NCBI GenBank assembly: GCA_001599715.1
Contig: BCHU01000009.1
Span: 620,001 to 684,000, forward strand
Direction of reading: 5' to 3'
Length of the DNA: 64,000 nucleotides
DNA from: Phaeotremella fagi
Taxonomy: Eukaryota > Basidiomycota > Tremellomycetes > Tremellales > Phaeotremellaceae
Shown here: piece after piece, positions 10,448 to 21,929 of the stretch
Layout of the letters: every line of letters starts with the position of its first letter
How positions within the stretch are numbered: position 1 is the stretch's first letter
The notes under the pieces: generated by a model
What the model saw: only the letters and a program-made list of their open reading frames with translations
Databases searched by the model: none
Told to the model about the DNA's origin: nothing
Made by a program: the position numbers and the translations under genes

Positions 10448-13400
10448 ATGCCCAACACGCCACCACCACCTCCATCCAAAGAACCAACATCCCCACCTGA
10501 CAAAACTCCCAAAGCCAAATCCAAAAGAAGATTCTCTTTCCCCGGTAGCAAAAAACCTAACCTCTCCTCAAGTAGTGGTAGTACTTCAAACAGTGGAGAG
10601 AATCCAGCTGAAAGCGTAATCAGCGATGATACTCTTGCTACATCGTCATCGTCAAATACTGTAGGGAAAAAGAAAGCTGGGTTTTTAGCTGCTATTCAAA
10701 ACATTAAACGTGGACCTAGTCCAAATTCTGATCGTGGTAATACTAGTACAAGTACTTTGAACATCGTTCATGAAGAAGAACCACGGGTTAGACATAATAG
10801 TGATATTGGACCTTCGACTGCTGCTCATACCCATGGTTCAACTCATACAACTTATACCACAACTTCACCAGATTTTCTAGGATCTCCTCTAACAAGTGCA
10901 CCACTCAGTCCACCCACACCTCAGATCCTTACCACACCTCGATTAACGACAAGAGAGAGCATCCCTCCACCAGATCGTTATCCATCACCAGTTTCAACTA
11001 CCTCAGCAACATCCCCAATCGAGATTCAAGGTCAACTAGTCGAACATCCTCATATCGAGCATACTATCAACTTCTTGAAAGGTCAAAAACAATATTCGCA
11101 ATCTATCGATGCCGCTAAAAGTAGTGTGGTAGCTTTACAGAGAGTCAACACCGCTTTGGGCGTCGTTGCCACAGGACTGAAATTAGGTGCTGGTTGGTTG
11201 CCACTGGTTGGAGATGGGGTCGATGCTGTTGTTTCAATGCTTAACTCAGCTTTAGTTATTCAAGTTGGTAAAGTTGCTGCATTACGCTTGGTAGGTTCTC
11301 CTTGATCTGTGGAATAAAACTAACCCAAACCCTTAGGTCGAACATTCCGCCACGGTTTTGACAGAACTCCAACAATCGATCATTGACCACAAGGGAAAAT
11401 TCTCACCGACGATGCTGAAGAATCTCGGTCGTTTGTTGGAGTCAGTTACTCTAGAGCTCTGACTTGGCAGAACTGACTCATCCTTAGAAATTTACACGAA
11501 TCCACTCTCCTTCTCAACAAACTCGCTGAACGATCTTTCCTGAAACTTTACCTTTTCCATAACGACATTTCGGCTCAAGTAGCTCAAGCCGAGACTGAAC
11601 TGCAACAATGTGCCATGTTGTTTGAGGTGCGTTGTGATTGATCTTCTTTGCGTATGTTCACTGAGAGTGTAATTGTAGCTACAAGCCCTGGTATCTATCG
11701 ACGCTTGGCAACAGCAAGCATCTCTAGACCGGGAGACTGATACGAATATCTTGTTCGAAATGATGAAACAAGCTGTGGCTAACAGTGAAAACATGATGAA
11801 GCTCATTAATATCAAAAGTGAGCTCGACTTGAACTTTCAGTTTTCTATGAACTGATGAAAGGCTAGGTGAAGAACAAGCAGAAGCTATCAAGACACTTCA
11901 AAGAAGTATGGATCTGATGATGCAAATTCAAGTATCACATTTCGCTCTAGAACATGAATCCCCTACAAAAGCTTTGATGCCACTTCCAAACGAACCTTCA
12001 TATCCGCCCGTCAGTCGATACAATTCGATCAGATCTTCTAGATGGTCAAGAGAGGGAAGTCCTATGAACTTTTCAGGACAGGAGACACCTTCGTCAACAG
12101 GTTGGGATAGACGAACTTCACTAGCTACGACTAGTAGATCTGTTTCACATAGTTTACCGATTAGAGATGATTCTCCAGAAAGTGATATGAGTAACCATCA
12201 AGAGTTTTGTGGGAAAGCTTTGACTGTGAGTGGAATTTTGTGGGAATTACTGATGAACGAAAGGTCTTGAGACGTACTAGTAGTGAATTGGATCTTCCTG
12301 ATGTAAGTCGTGTTCAACTTCAGGTATCAATTTACTTATAGTCCCAAACAGTGGACCATTACTCCGCTCGAAGTCACTCACGAAGAAAAGAATCAGGTAA
12401 GTGTCGTCATAAGTTCGTGTACCACCGAGCTAAGAGATTTCATTCAGTGTTGGTTTCTTCTCTGAAATCTGGATAGGAACTTGGAAAGACAAGCAAGGCG
12501 TTGAACGTGTTGTCGCAATCAAGCAGTTGAATGCCAATGCGAAAAGAGATGTAAGGATAACCTGAAAAGAACTTTTTTCAACAATGTGACTAGATTTTTT
12601 TGAAAGAGACTACTACTTGGCGGTCCTTGAAGAGTCCTCTTATCCTCGAATTATTGGGTGCCTCCAGTGCGACGGGTCCACCACCTTGGATTCTTGTTAG
12701 TCCATATAGTAAGTCATTTATTCCATTGACAGACCCATGGAAATGACACTATGAAGTGCGACATGGGAACGTCCTTGATTTCTTGAAAGGCGACGAAAGT
12801 AAAGGGGTCAACAAGATAGCATTGGTATGTGTTCTTTATCCCAAGACCCTAAATTAATCCACATCCAGATCCACCAAATGTCCCAAGGAATGTCATATCT
12901 CCATTCCCGAGAATTAATGCACGGAGATTTCAAAGTAGGTGGTATCACATCGAGTCTCAAAATCGTCATATTCATGTTCGTATCTAGGCGGCGAATGTTC
13001 TGATCACCGACGAACATCGAGCGATCATCTGCGATTTTGGATTATCCCAATTGAAAGCTGAGATAGTCGCTAAATCTGGTGTTGGAGCTCAGGCAGAAAT
13101 TTGGTCTTCGAACGGTGGTACTTCGAGATGGAAATCGCCTGAACGATTGCAAGGTGGTGAATTCAATTATCCCGCTGATGTCTATGCCTTCGGTATCACG
13201 ATTTTTGAGGTATGCTTTGTATCTTTTCGTTGACCACTGGAAAATAACTGTAATTTTAGGTCTTTTCCCTTTTGAAGCCGTTTGGCTCTACTCCTGATAG
13301 TATTGTAAAGAGAAATGTGATTGGTGAGTTATGTTATGACAAAACGATAACTGACGATATCAGCCGGAGCAAGACCTGAAAGAGCTAAAGATATCCCCGA

Positions 13401-14785
13401 TGACCTCTGGAAATTGCAAGAGAGATGTTGGGCCCAAAAACCAGATGATCGTCCTACTTTCGATGAGATTCAGGAACTTCTCAGTCATATGTACAAGTAC
13501 AATGAGAGAAAGGATTCAGCTCTGACCAGTAGGTTATGGGAGAATCACTTCTTGCTGATGATGATAGCTTCGACCGAAAGTAGCGAGAGTGATTCGTTCC
13601 ACACCGCCAACGATGATGAAGGGGTTCCACCAGAACAAATGTGAGTTCGTGATGTGACATAAGTTGACGAATTATAGTGCCATTTCACCTTCTTTGGGTG
13701 GTGTCCTTCGTTTACCGGATATTGAGACTTCATCAACATCTTCTGGATCGATCCAATCGATACCTGCTCATTTGGCGAATGAACCATCTAATCAATCTGA
13801 TGTAGCGGAAAGAATTATGCGACACCACTTGGCTCATGAATTCGATGATCGAATGAGACTCCCACTCTGGTTCCCTTCTCCCATTGCGTTAGGTTCCGTT
13901 GGATATGTTCGACATGGAGAATTCATCAAATTGCTTGATGGTCATCAACCCATGTCCGATGAAGTTGATCAACGCACCAACAACCCTCTTCCACCTTTGG
14001 CGTTCATCGATGAGTTCGGTACTTTACAGGTCGAATCTGGACCAGTTGCTGTTAGGAGTGCCGCCCAAAAGGCTCTTGATAAATCTCGTGTCAAATGGAC
14101 TAAATTTACTAGAAAAACTGGTGTTGACGAGTGAGTAAAGGCTGATTCTTCCTATCGAATTCACTGATCACAATGCTTCTCAGACATCCTATATTGTACC
14201 ATCAACCATTCAAATTTCAACCTGGTAGTTCTCGATCTGCTTTTTTGATGATTGAGGATGGTTTGCTGGAGATTTATAAGGATAATTCAGCTGCTCGTGA
14301 ATATTTATCGATGAACATGGATTGGATATTGGAGAAATACGGTGAACAACATTCAATCAGAAAGGAAGATGTTATAATTGTGAGTCTTTGATTGTTGAGA
14401 TGAGCTGTGTTGATACCTTCTAGGTCGTTGGAACTTTGTCAGCGAAGAAATGGGCAATGTTGGTAGCCAACTACGTTCATCGTTGTGAACTTAATTTCAA
14501 CGTTTTTGACGATACCAAGAATGGTGAACCTTGGGGTATGTGGGGTATGATTAAACAACGAACTGCAGAGGAGAAAGCTCGATTGAAAGCTTTGGGTGTT
14601 AATGAAGAACCTGATCCAAGCTGGGCTCAGACTATTTCGAGAATTAGTGATAACGAGAAGCCAAGGTTGGTCTTTGATCTTTTTGTATGATTTGTTAGCT
14701 TACTGATAGTGCTTTTAGATCAGCTGTGTTGGTTGCTAGATTGAAGTGGAGTAAGGTTAAGCAAGGATATGACATGTGGGAGTAG
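10448..14785 (+). CDS. TKL-type protein kinase with N-terminal MLKL-like helical bundle and C-terminal basidiomycete domain
   Basis: A multi-exon gene of roughly 1,100-1,150 residues. Residues 1-200 are disordered (Pro/Ser/Thr). About 205-400 form a helical region starting STAIDAAKSSV-like and running through LKLGAGWLPLVGDGVDAVVSML, as in the MLKL/HeLo-like four-helix bundles of fungal NLR and kinase proteins (exons 10448-11290, 11337-11440, 11488-11626, 11679-11818, 11868-12225). The kinase domain (about 560-825) has VGFFSEIWIGTW (P-loop), VAIKQL (Lys), HGDFKAANVLI (catalytic loop, non-RD), CDFGLSQ and a GTSRWKSPE activation end, so it should be active. The C-terminal 300 residues (LWFPSPIALGSVGYVRHGEF ... 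VVGTLSAKKWAMLVANY) match a domain I know from many uncharacterised Agaricomycete proteins. One junction at about 12300-12400 is uncertain: the strong donor GTAAGT after LPD does not keep frame, but one 4 nt further does. Confidence 0.8.
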
Positions 14786-14966
14786 GAAGTGGACGGAGCA
14801 ATATTTAGACTGGAGACTCGATGGGTTGCCGTTGCCGATGAGTGACGCAACCTAAAAGGCTCACTGAAAGGCGCCCGAATGACCGAACAAGGAAAGATGG
14901 AAGGAAGCTAAGCTAGGGATGGAAAGTTAGAAGAAATTTAAGCAACAATAACAACAACAAATACAT

Positions 14967-15001
14967 ACTCATATTCATATTCATATTCATATTCATATTC
15001 A
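14967..15001. repeat. TCATAT hexanucleotide repeat
   Basis: Five to six tandem copies of TCATAT lie about 70-100 bp upstream of the Zn2Cys6 factor start, preceded by an ACAACAACAA tract. Probably in its promoter or 5' leader. Confidence 0.85.
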
Positions 15002-15071
15002 CACATACTTGTACATATCATTCATGTTAAACGGAACATCACATGCGATACTGTTCTACATAGCTCTCTAG

Positions 15072-18000
15072 ATGACCTCCAGCAAATCAGAGCCAACTTC
15101 CGGATCGGCACCAGCACCACAACCCGGTCCATCGAGATCGAAATCCGATGACAAAGACAAAGAAAGGGAGAGGGAGAAAGAGAAACCGAAAAGAAAACTT
15201 CACAGATCATCGAATCAATTGAAAAGAAACGCAGCATGCTTGCCATGTAGGAGAAGACGTATCAAATGTGATGCTGGTAAACCACATTGTTCATCTTGTA
15301 TCAGAAGTTTCAGTTTTTTACAGAGAACTCAACCTGATCTCGAGAGGGATAAGAATGGGGTTCAATGTTTTTATCAGGATGATCATGATCATGAACATGA
15401 GGATGGCGAGGGGGAGGAGGAAGAGGGTGAGGAAGATGACGATGTTTCGGACGAGGTTGGTGATCATAAGAAAAGAAAGAATAGTGGGAGTGGGAGTGGG
15501 AATGGGAATGGCTCGAGCGAATCCAAGAGTTCAATTAAGAAATTAGAAGCGCGTGTTGGTATGTCGATTGATTTCTTTTTTGGTTAACGAGTACGATTTA
15601 ATGATCTATGATTTTATAGCGGAACTCCAGAACGCGTTGGGTCAACCTGGTAGTACAACGAATACAACGAATACAAACGAATCGAGTCCTAATTCTGGAT
15701 TTCCAGATTGGAATGGATGTCCTGCATCACTGGGTAGAAATCCTATTGGTCAAGCACCTTCTATACCTGTTGACATGTCCAACACCGGTAATTGGGATGG
15801 GGTCCAAACCCAGAATCCCAATCAAGGTTATCTGAATCCAAATGTCGGTGATAACATCTTCAACGATCCTTCTGGATTGAATATTGGTACCATGTCGTTA
15901 CCTTTGGACGATAACGGTTTATACAATCAACCTTCTTTCACCACTGGACAGATTTTTGGTTCAACAAATGTACCGACGATCGAACAGAAACCTATCTCAT
16001 ATCAAGCTTCCGTTAATAATCTTCTAGGTGGCGATGAATTACTTGCCAACATTGATGTGTCGTTGTTAAACTCATCAACGAATATGCCCATCCCCCCACC
16101 AATCGCATTGACAGATGATGTCAACGGTATAGACAAAGAAGCTGGTAAACTAGGTGGTGAATTTCTAGAATTGTTTTGGCCAGGTTGGCCACCTCGTCTC
16201 CCAACTCCAGCTATGTTGGATCATCTAGTAGAAACGTTCTTCACGATGGTACCATCAGTATCCAGAATTCTACATCGACCAACGTTCGTGGCAAGATTAG
16301 CTTTACCACCCACCCATGCAGATTTCCCTCATACAGCGTTACTCCATGCGATTTGCGCTGCGACAGGTAGATATTCTGCTGCTGTCAAGACTTCACCGGT
16401 GGATGAGGTTATTAGACAGACTAACGCTGATTTAAGTGGGAATACCCAGAGGAATCCGCATACTTCGAGGGAAGCTGAGATTGAACATATCGAATGTTTC
16501 TCAGATAGGAATGCTAAATATGCTATGGTTGAGATGAGAATGGAAGAATCACATGGTCAGAAAATGTTTGAAATCGTACAAGCCCAGGTAGGTTGGTCGG
16601 TGTTACTCATTTTTGTTCTTGACTGAAATATATTGTTTACCTTCACAGGCAATAATGGTCAATTATTATCAACAAAACGCGAGATGGATAGAAGGTTGGC
16701 AAATGGTCGGTGCATGTTGTAGAGGTGTCATTCCTCTAGGATTAATGCACGACACACCCGTTCCACAACCTGGTAAACCAGTCATCAGAACTTCGATTTT
16801 ACCTCCTCCAGTCAACGATAGAGAAAGGGAAGAAAGGAGAATCGCTATGTACTACATCTTGATGTTTGACGCTGTATCTTCAGCGTCTTCGGGTTGGTGT
16901 AACTCTTTGGCGTTTGATGAAATTGTAAGTTGCTTCCTTGGTGGTTGTGTGAACCGCAGTGAATGGCTGATAAATATCGTAGACTGCATCGCTACCTGCC
17001 TCATTAGAAGATTACGAGCGTGGAGTAAGTAGATTTTCTTAATGTATGATTGAACAGGAATTGACGGGGAACAGTTTGATATTCCAGACAACCGTCAGAA
17101 CTATCGTTCATCGGATCTTTTCTCAGAGTAAGTTCGATCAATTCTCTCGAACTTCGGACTAATCGAATGAATAGGCATCCTGTCGTGGACAGTTTCATCA
17201 TGGTTATCAAGGGTAAGTATCAATGGCGACAAGATTTCGAGAAGCGTCAATTAATCTGCTATTAGGTACTATCCTTCTTGGTCGTATAACGAAGCTTGTT
17301 AGAAAATGGAGAGCTTTGGGTGAAGAGCAGAGAACACTTGGTAGGGAGATGCCTGAGTTCAGAAAATTAGATGGAGACATTGCGACGTTCAGGTACGTAT
17401 TTCATCTCAATGTAGTTGGTCTTTGTGCGCTGACAAGTCATAGCATGACGTTCCCACCTACCTTGAGAGATGTTCTACAGCAAAAGAAAGGGTATTCAAA
17501 AGGCATAGACTCGGATCTAGTCGTGAGTATTCAGATCTCTGTGGATTTGAGATGGTTTCTGATGAATGTTTGATTCTTCAGAGCGCCCATTTGGTTCCTC
17601 ACGTTGCTAGTATCCTGCTACACGAACCTTTTGCTGATCTCACCAATCCAAATTGTCCATCTGCAACTCGGTTGTTGACGGAGGCTAGGTCTTGCTTGAG
17701 TATAGCTTATATCGTGACGAGTACGAGTATGGATATTGGTTATATGCTTCAAACAATCTCATCTTGTAAGTCGGTTTACAATTCTAACAGGAAAGAGTTA
17801 ACTGACATATTCGTAGTGTGAGTTAGATCCATTGTTTGATATCACATTTTATTCACTTACACGAACTTTCAGTTACTTCTTCACAGCTGCTAGAACCCTA
17901 GTTCTTTTCTACCAACGAGCTCTAGATGTAGGTGACGCAGTAGCCGCAAGCATGTTCCACGATGAGATTGTCGTTTTCAAGTAAGTTGTATCATCTTTAA

Positions 18001-18898
18001 CGCTTTCTCTTGATTATCTCACTAACAATTCCTTAGAACACTGTTCAAGACCTACGGAACAAGGTTCGCCATGGGAGCGAGACACGCGGCAATGCTTGAA
18101 CAAATGCTTAAAGCTTGTCATGAAGAGAAAGCCGTCCCTAAAACATCGTTGAACGCAATCCTGTCAACCTATCAAGAGATCCTAAAAACAAATCCACCAC
18201 CTCCAAAGAGTAACATCAACCATTTCTACCAGATCCCGAATAGCAACCAACCATCCGATAACGGTAACAACGCATGGAACAATATAGGGCCGCAATCCAG
18301 AGCTTTCGAGAATAACCTCAGCAAAAAAGATGGAAACGGTGATGACGGTCATGCGTTCAGCGATCCATCTATGGATCATTTACATCCTGATTCCATGCTT
18401 TATTCGAGTTTTCGAAATTCAGATGTCAGTTTCAAAGAGTTGATGAACGTCAAAAGAGGGTTTTCAAATGGTCTTTCGATAGAATATCAAAATCAGAAAC
18501 CAGGTCAGAATCAAACCCTAACTCTGACTCAAACTCAAGATTCGACCTTGAACCCGAATTTCGTACCCACCAATGTTTACAATGAGAATTCATCGTTTTC
18601 TTCTAATCCCAATTCAAATCAAAATCCAAATTCCACTTTCAACACCAATATCAATGATAGTATCATGAACAACTTCGATATCAACAGTGTAGGGGTTGAT
18701 CTTCTTTCAAACATGAATTCGACTTTCAATCAGAATAATTTTAATTTCAATGCCAATCCGAATTTCGATTTCGGTATCGGTAACAACAATACGAATCCGA
18801 ATTGGTGGACGGGGATCGATGTTGTTTCAGCTAATGTCACACTGCTATCACCAGAATCAGGTCAATCAGGTTCGAATTCTGGTCCACCAAGTAATTAA
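15072..18898 (+). CDS. Zn2Cys6 fungal-specific transcription factor
   Basis: A nuclear regulator of about 1,000 residues in roughly ten exons (first three 15072-15558, 15620-16587, 16649-16923). The N-terminus is charged (DDKDKEREREKEKPKRK), then the binuclear zinc cluster CLPCRRRRIKCDAGKPHCSSC begins near residue 56. The last cysteine lies about 20 residues further on instead of the usual 6-9, giving an expanded second loop. A short coiled coil (KKLEARVAELQNAL) follows, as expected for dimerisation. The middle homology region begins LFWPGWPPRLPTPAMLDHLVETFF and is the fungal_trans domain (PF04082 type). The last 200 residues are extremely Asn/Gln-rich. The start is chosen at the first ATG of the frame. 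Target genes cannot be told from sequence. Confidence 0.9.
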
Positions 18899-19405
18899 AT
18901 TGAAATTTTTAACTTAAGTATAATGTTTTTCGTTTTCGTTTTCGTTCCCTTTCTCGGTTATGTAGATGGTTCAAAGCACTTTATCATTCTCTTTTAGATT
19001 TTTTGATAGACTTCGCTTATACAATTATAGAAAACGCTCAATTCCTCTAGATAGTAATGTATAGTATGTACGAGTAGATGAAATTAGAAAAAAACTATAT
19101 GCATATGAATCTATCCCTCGTTTTCTATTTACAGTACTTTACAGAACTAACTTCTTTTTTTTGGAATTTTTTCATTTCGGGAGAATGGAGATACTGTATA
19201 TTCAAATTACATATTAACGAAAAAGAAAGAAAACAGATTGAACGAGAACGGGAATGGTTTTACAAAAAGAGACAGCTAAACGGAAGAGATAGACATGAAT
19301 TCTCCGGAGATATACAAGGTGTGGATGAGAGGTATACTACATTAAAGGTTGGCGGTGGACATTGATTGAAATCAGATGATATCGAAGCGAAGATGAGTCG
19401 TTCTC
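18899..19405. other. convergent 3' regions
   Basis: The tails of the Zn2Cys6 gene (plus) and of the next gene (minus). It holds three TTTTCG units at 18926-18944. An open frame at 19078-19365 looks like chance coding through AT-rich DNA. Confidence 0.4.
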
Positions 19406-21929
19406 TCAAACGACGGGATAATTGTTACCCCATGAATCGTTATTGTTAACATTATCGTTATTACCCCCAGTCCCACCTTGAACTTGAGATTTATCTTCCT
19501 GATGACTTTCGTTTCCAGAGGTACCATTTTCGTCATCGCTCGAATTACCATTCTTGACATTACCGTCAAATTGGTTTTGATGAGAGGAAGAAACACCGGT
19601 ACTGGTCCATGGTGCTGTGTTCGGATTGTTGATGACGGAGATCTGAACTTGATCTTCGCTGTAGATTGGATTTTGACTTTGCTGGGTGGGGTTTGGGGTA
19701 TGGATTGGGTTGTATGGTGAATAGCCTGAAAAAGGGATACCTGGTCCGGCGGTATATGGAACCTGTTGATGTTGAGGATGACGTTGATCGTCTCCCATGG
19801 TTATACTAAATGTTCGAGGTGCCGCTGAAGATGGTACACGTGATTTTGAATTTGATGGGAAAGGTCGAATCAACCTTTCTGGGTAGATTGTTGAGGAGGA
19901 TGATTGGATGGGTCGACTGGATTGAATGAATGTTCCTGGTGGTGGAGTTGGGAGAGTTAGGGTAACGTTTGCTAGATCGAGAGCTGGATCGTTGGGCGTG
20001 ATACCAGCTTTCCATTCTATCATTCCTACTTCGATAGGCTGCCAGTTTCCTTTGCCAACACATCTATAATAAGTTAGTATTTGAAGATAGAATTTGAGAA
20101 AAGGCTAACTCACTTATCAAGTAAATCCCTTCGAGTATACTTATAATTCTCGCATCTCTCAACGACCTTTCTTCTGATATCACGAACAGCAACCCGAGTA
20201 GCGTAATCCAATTCGCTCCATCTAGGCTCAGGTCCATCCCATTTCCTATCACATCTAGCGGTGAAACTGTCTAGTTGTGCGATAACTCTTTTACCTCTGT
20301 GAAAGAATGATCTTAGATGTTCGGCTTTTTCCATGGGTGTGGCTGTTGACGGGATGGTACCTATCATCGGAACTGAATCGCTATTGATCGAGAGATCGTT
20401 GTTGAGAGTGTAGTAGAAGAGTGGGAAACGGTTTGGTATCTCTGGATATACTTGGAGTAGACCGTAGAGAGATAGTTGCGGTTTCAAGGTTGTCTAGATG
20501 ATTAGTTGGTGATAAACGATTGAACTTACGGTGTAAATCGGGTACTCGAGATGTTTAGATTGAGGTTTCTTCATACTTCTAGCTTTTTTAGTTGGTCTGA
20601 ATTCATCTTCATCTTCGATATCATCTAGTGATTCATATTCATCCTCGCCATCATCATCCTCAGATTCAGGTTCACCACCATCGAGATGAGCGTAAGAGAC
20701 GTTGCGTGATAAAGAAGCGATTCTTGGTGATGATCGAACTACAGTTTGATAGGATTAGTGCATGCCAATATGCCCTGAAACACCACTCACTTCGACTGGA
20801 TGTAGAGGCCAACCTCTTCTTCTGGTTTGAAGGTTTACGTCGACCATGACCCATCGAGCTGACTGTTCTTGCCATTGGACGCTGTAGGATATCAGTCGAC
20901 ACCTCTACTCCAACACGAAACACTTACCGAATTCTTCAAACCCAAACTTTCCAAGGTCTTTTCATTCTGCATTATACGAGCAGCTCTATCTCTTTCGTAT
21001 TCTGTATCGGCACCACCAACAATATCCGGTTTCATATCGTGACGTTCGGAAGAAACAGCGAATTCACTTGAGAAACCCCCTCTACCAAAATATACATGTT
21101 CTGGTTGGGGGTGAGGTAAAACAGATAATGGATGACCGTTGAAACCTAGATTTGGCATTGGGTTTTGTTGATACATTCGAGTGTTTCTACCAAGTGAATC
21201 TGAAACTTTTCGCAGTTCTTGTTCGTTGGGACTTAGGTTATCTTGTTGCATTGATTGATATTCTCTAAATTCAAACGGTGTAACCAGTCTTGCATTGTAC
21301 TCGAGATTATTCTCACTGGCGCCAGAGGTCGATCTTGACATTGATTGAGATTGGTTACCAAGTGTTAAAATTGGATTAATATGTCTCTGACCTTGGTTCT
21401 GATCGTAAGTGATGTTATAACCCGTATGATCTTGAACTATGAATTGTTGGTTGTTAACGATACTAGCTGTTGGTGGACCGTTGTCTATCATATGGTGTGG
21501 TGAATGTGGCGAAGAAGACCATCTCGTTGAATTACTTTGATCGGTTGCGGAATTCATTGGGTGAGCATGAGAAACTGTACTTGAAACAGTTCTCATTCCG
21601 TTATTGATATTTCTATTATCGTAAACGTTGATATAAGGTTGGATGGGTGTACCAGATGTTGGTGGAGCGCTGAGAAAACCTTGAGGCGGACTAGCTAACG
21701 CCAGGTTCTGTTGAAAGTGGCGAATCGGTTGTTGATGAGCACCGTGGAACGCAGTCATTTGTGACTGTTGGTCGATCGATGGTGAATAAGTAGGAGCAGG
21801 TGGTAAATGAATAGAAGATTGTGAGGATGGTCGTTGGATTCTAGGAGATTCCATTGTAGATGAATGGATACCGCGATGAGATTGAGGTCGGTTGTGGTCT
21901 TCGAATGGAGATGAGATCTGGATAGACAT
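19406..21929 (-). CDS. uncharacterised low-complexity, nuclear-looking protein
   Basis: A minus-strand gene with an ATG at 21929. The first exon (21929-20928, 334 codons) is disordered and rich in Ser, Gln, Asn, Pro and His. Exon 2 starts at 20881 in phase 0 and codes a basic patch (GHGRRKPSNQKKR), which could be a nuclear localisation or AT-hook-like segment. Next come an acidic stretch (EDDDGEDEYESLDDIEDEDEF), a second basic patch (PTKKARSMKKP) and a conserved-looking globular core (TLKPQLSLYGLLQVYPEIP ... SFTARCDRKWDGPEPRWSELDYATRVAVRDIRRKV) around 20480-20110. The tail from 20060 is again Pro/Asn/Gly-rich. I do not recognise the core. The composition suggests a transcription or chromatin regulator, but that is inference. 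Confidence 0.7.

Noticed and set aside
15268..15546. Met/Arg-rich plus-strand frame overlapping the zinc-cluster exon
   Set aside because: Shadow frame caused by GAT/GAG-rich coding sequence of the Zn2Cys6 factor.
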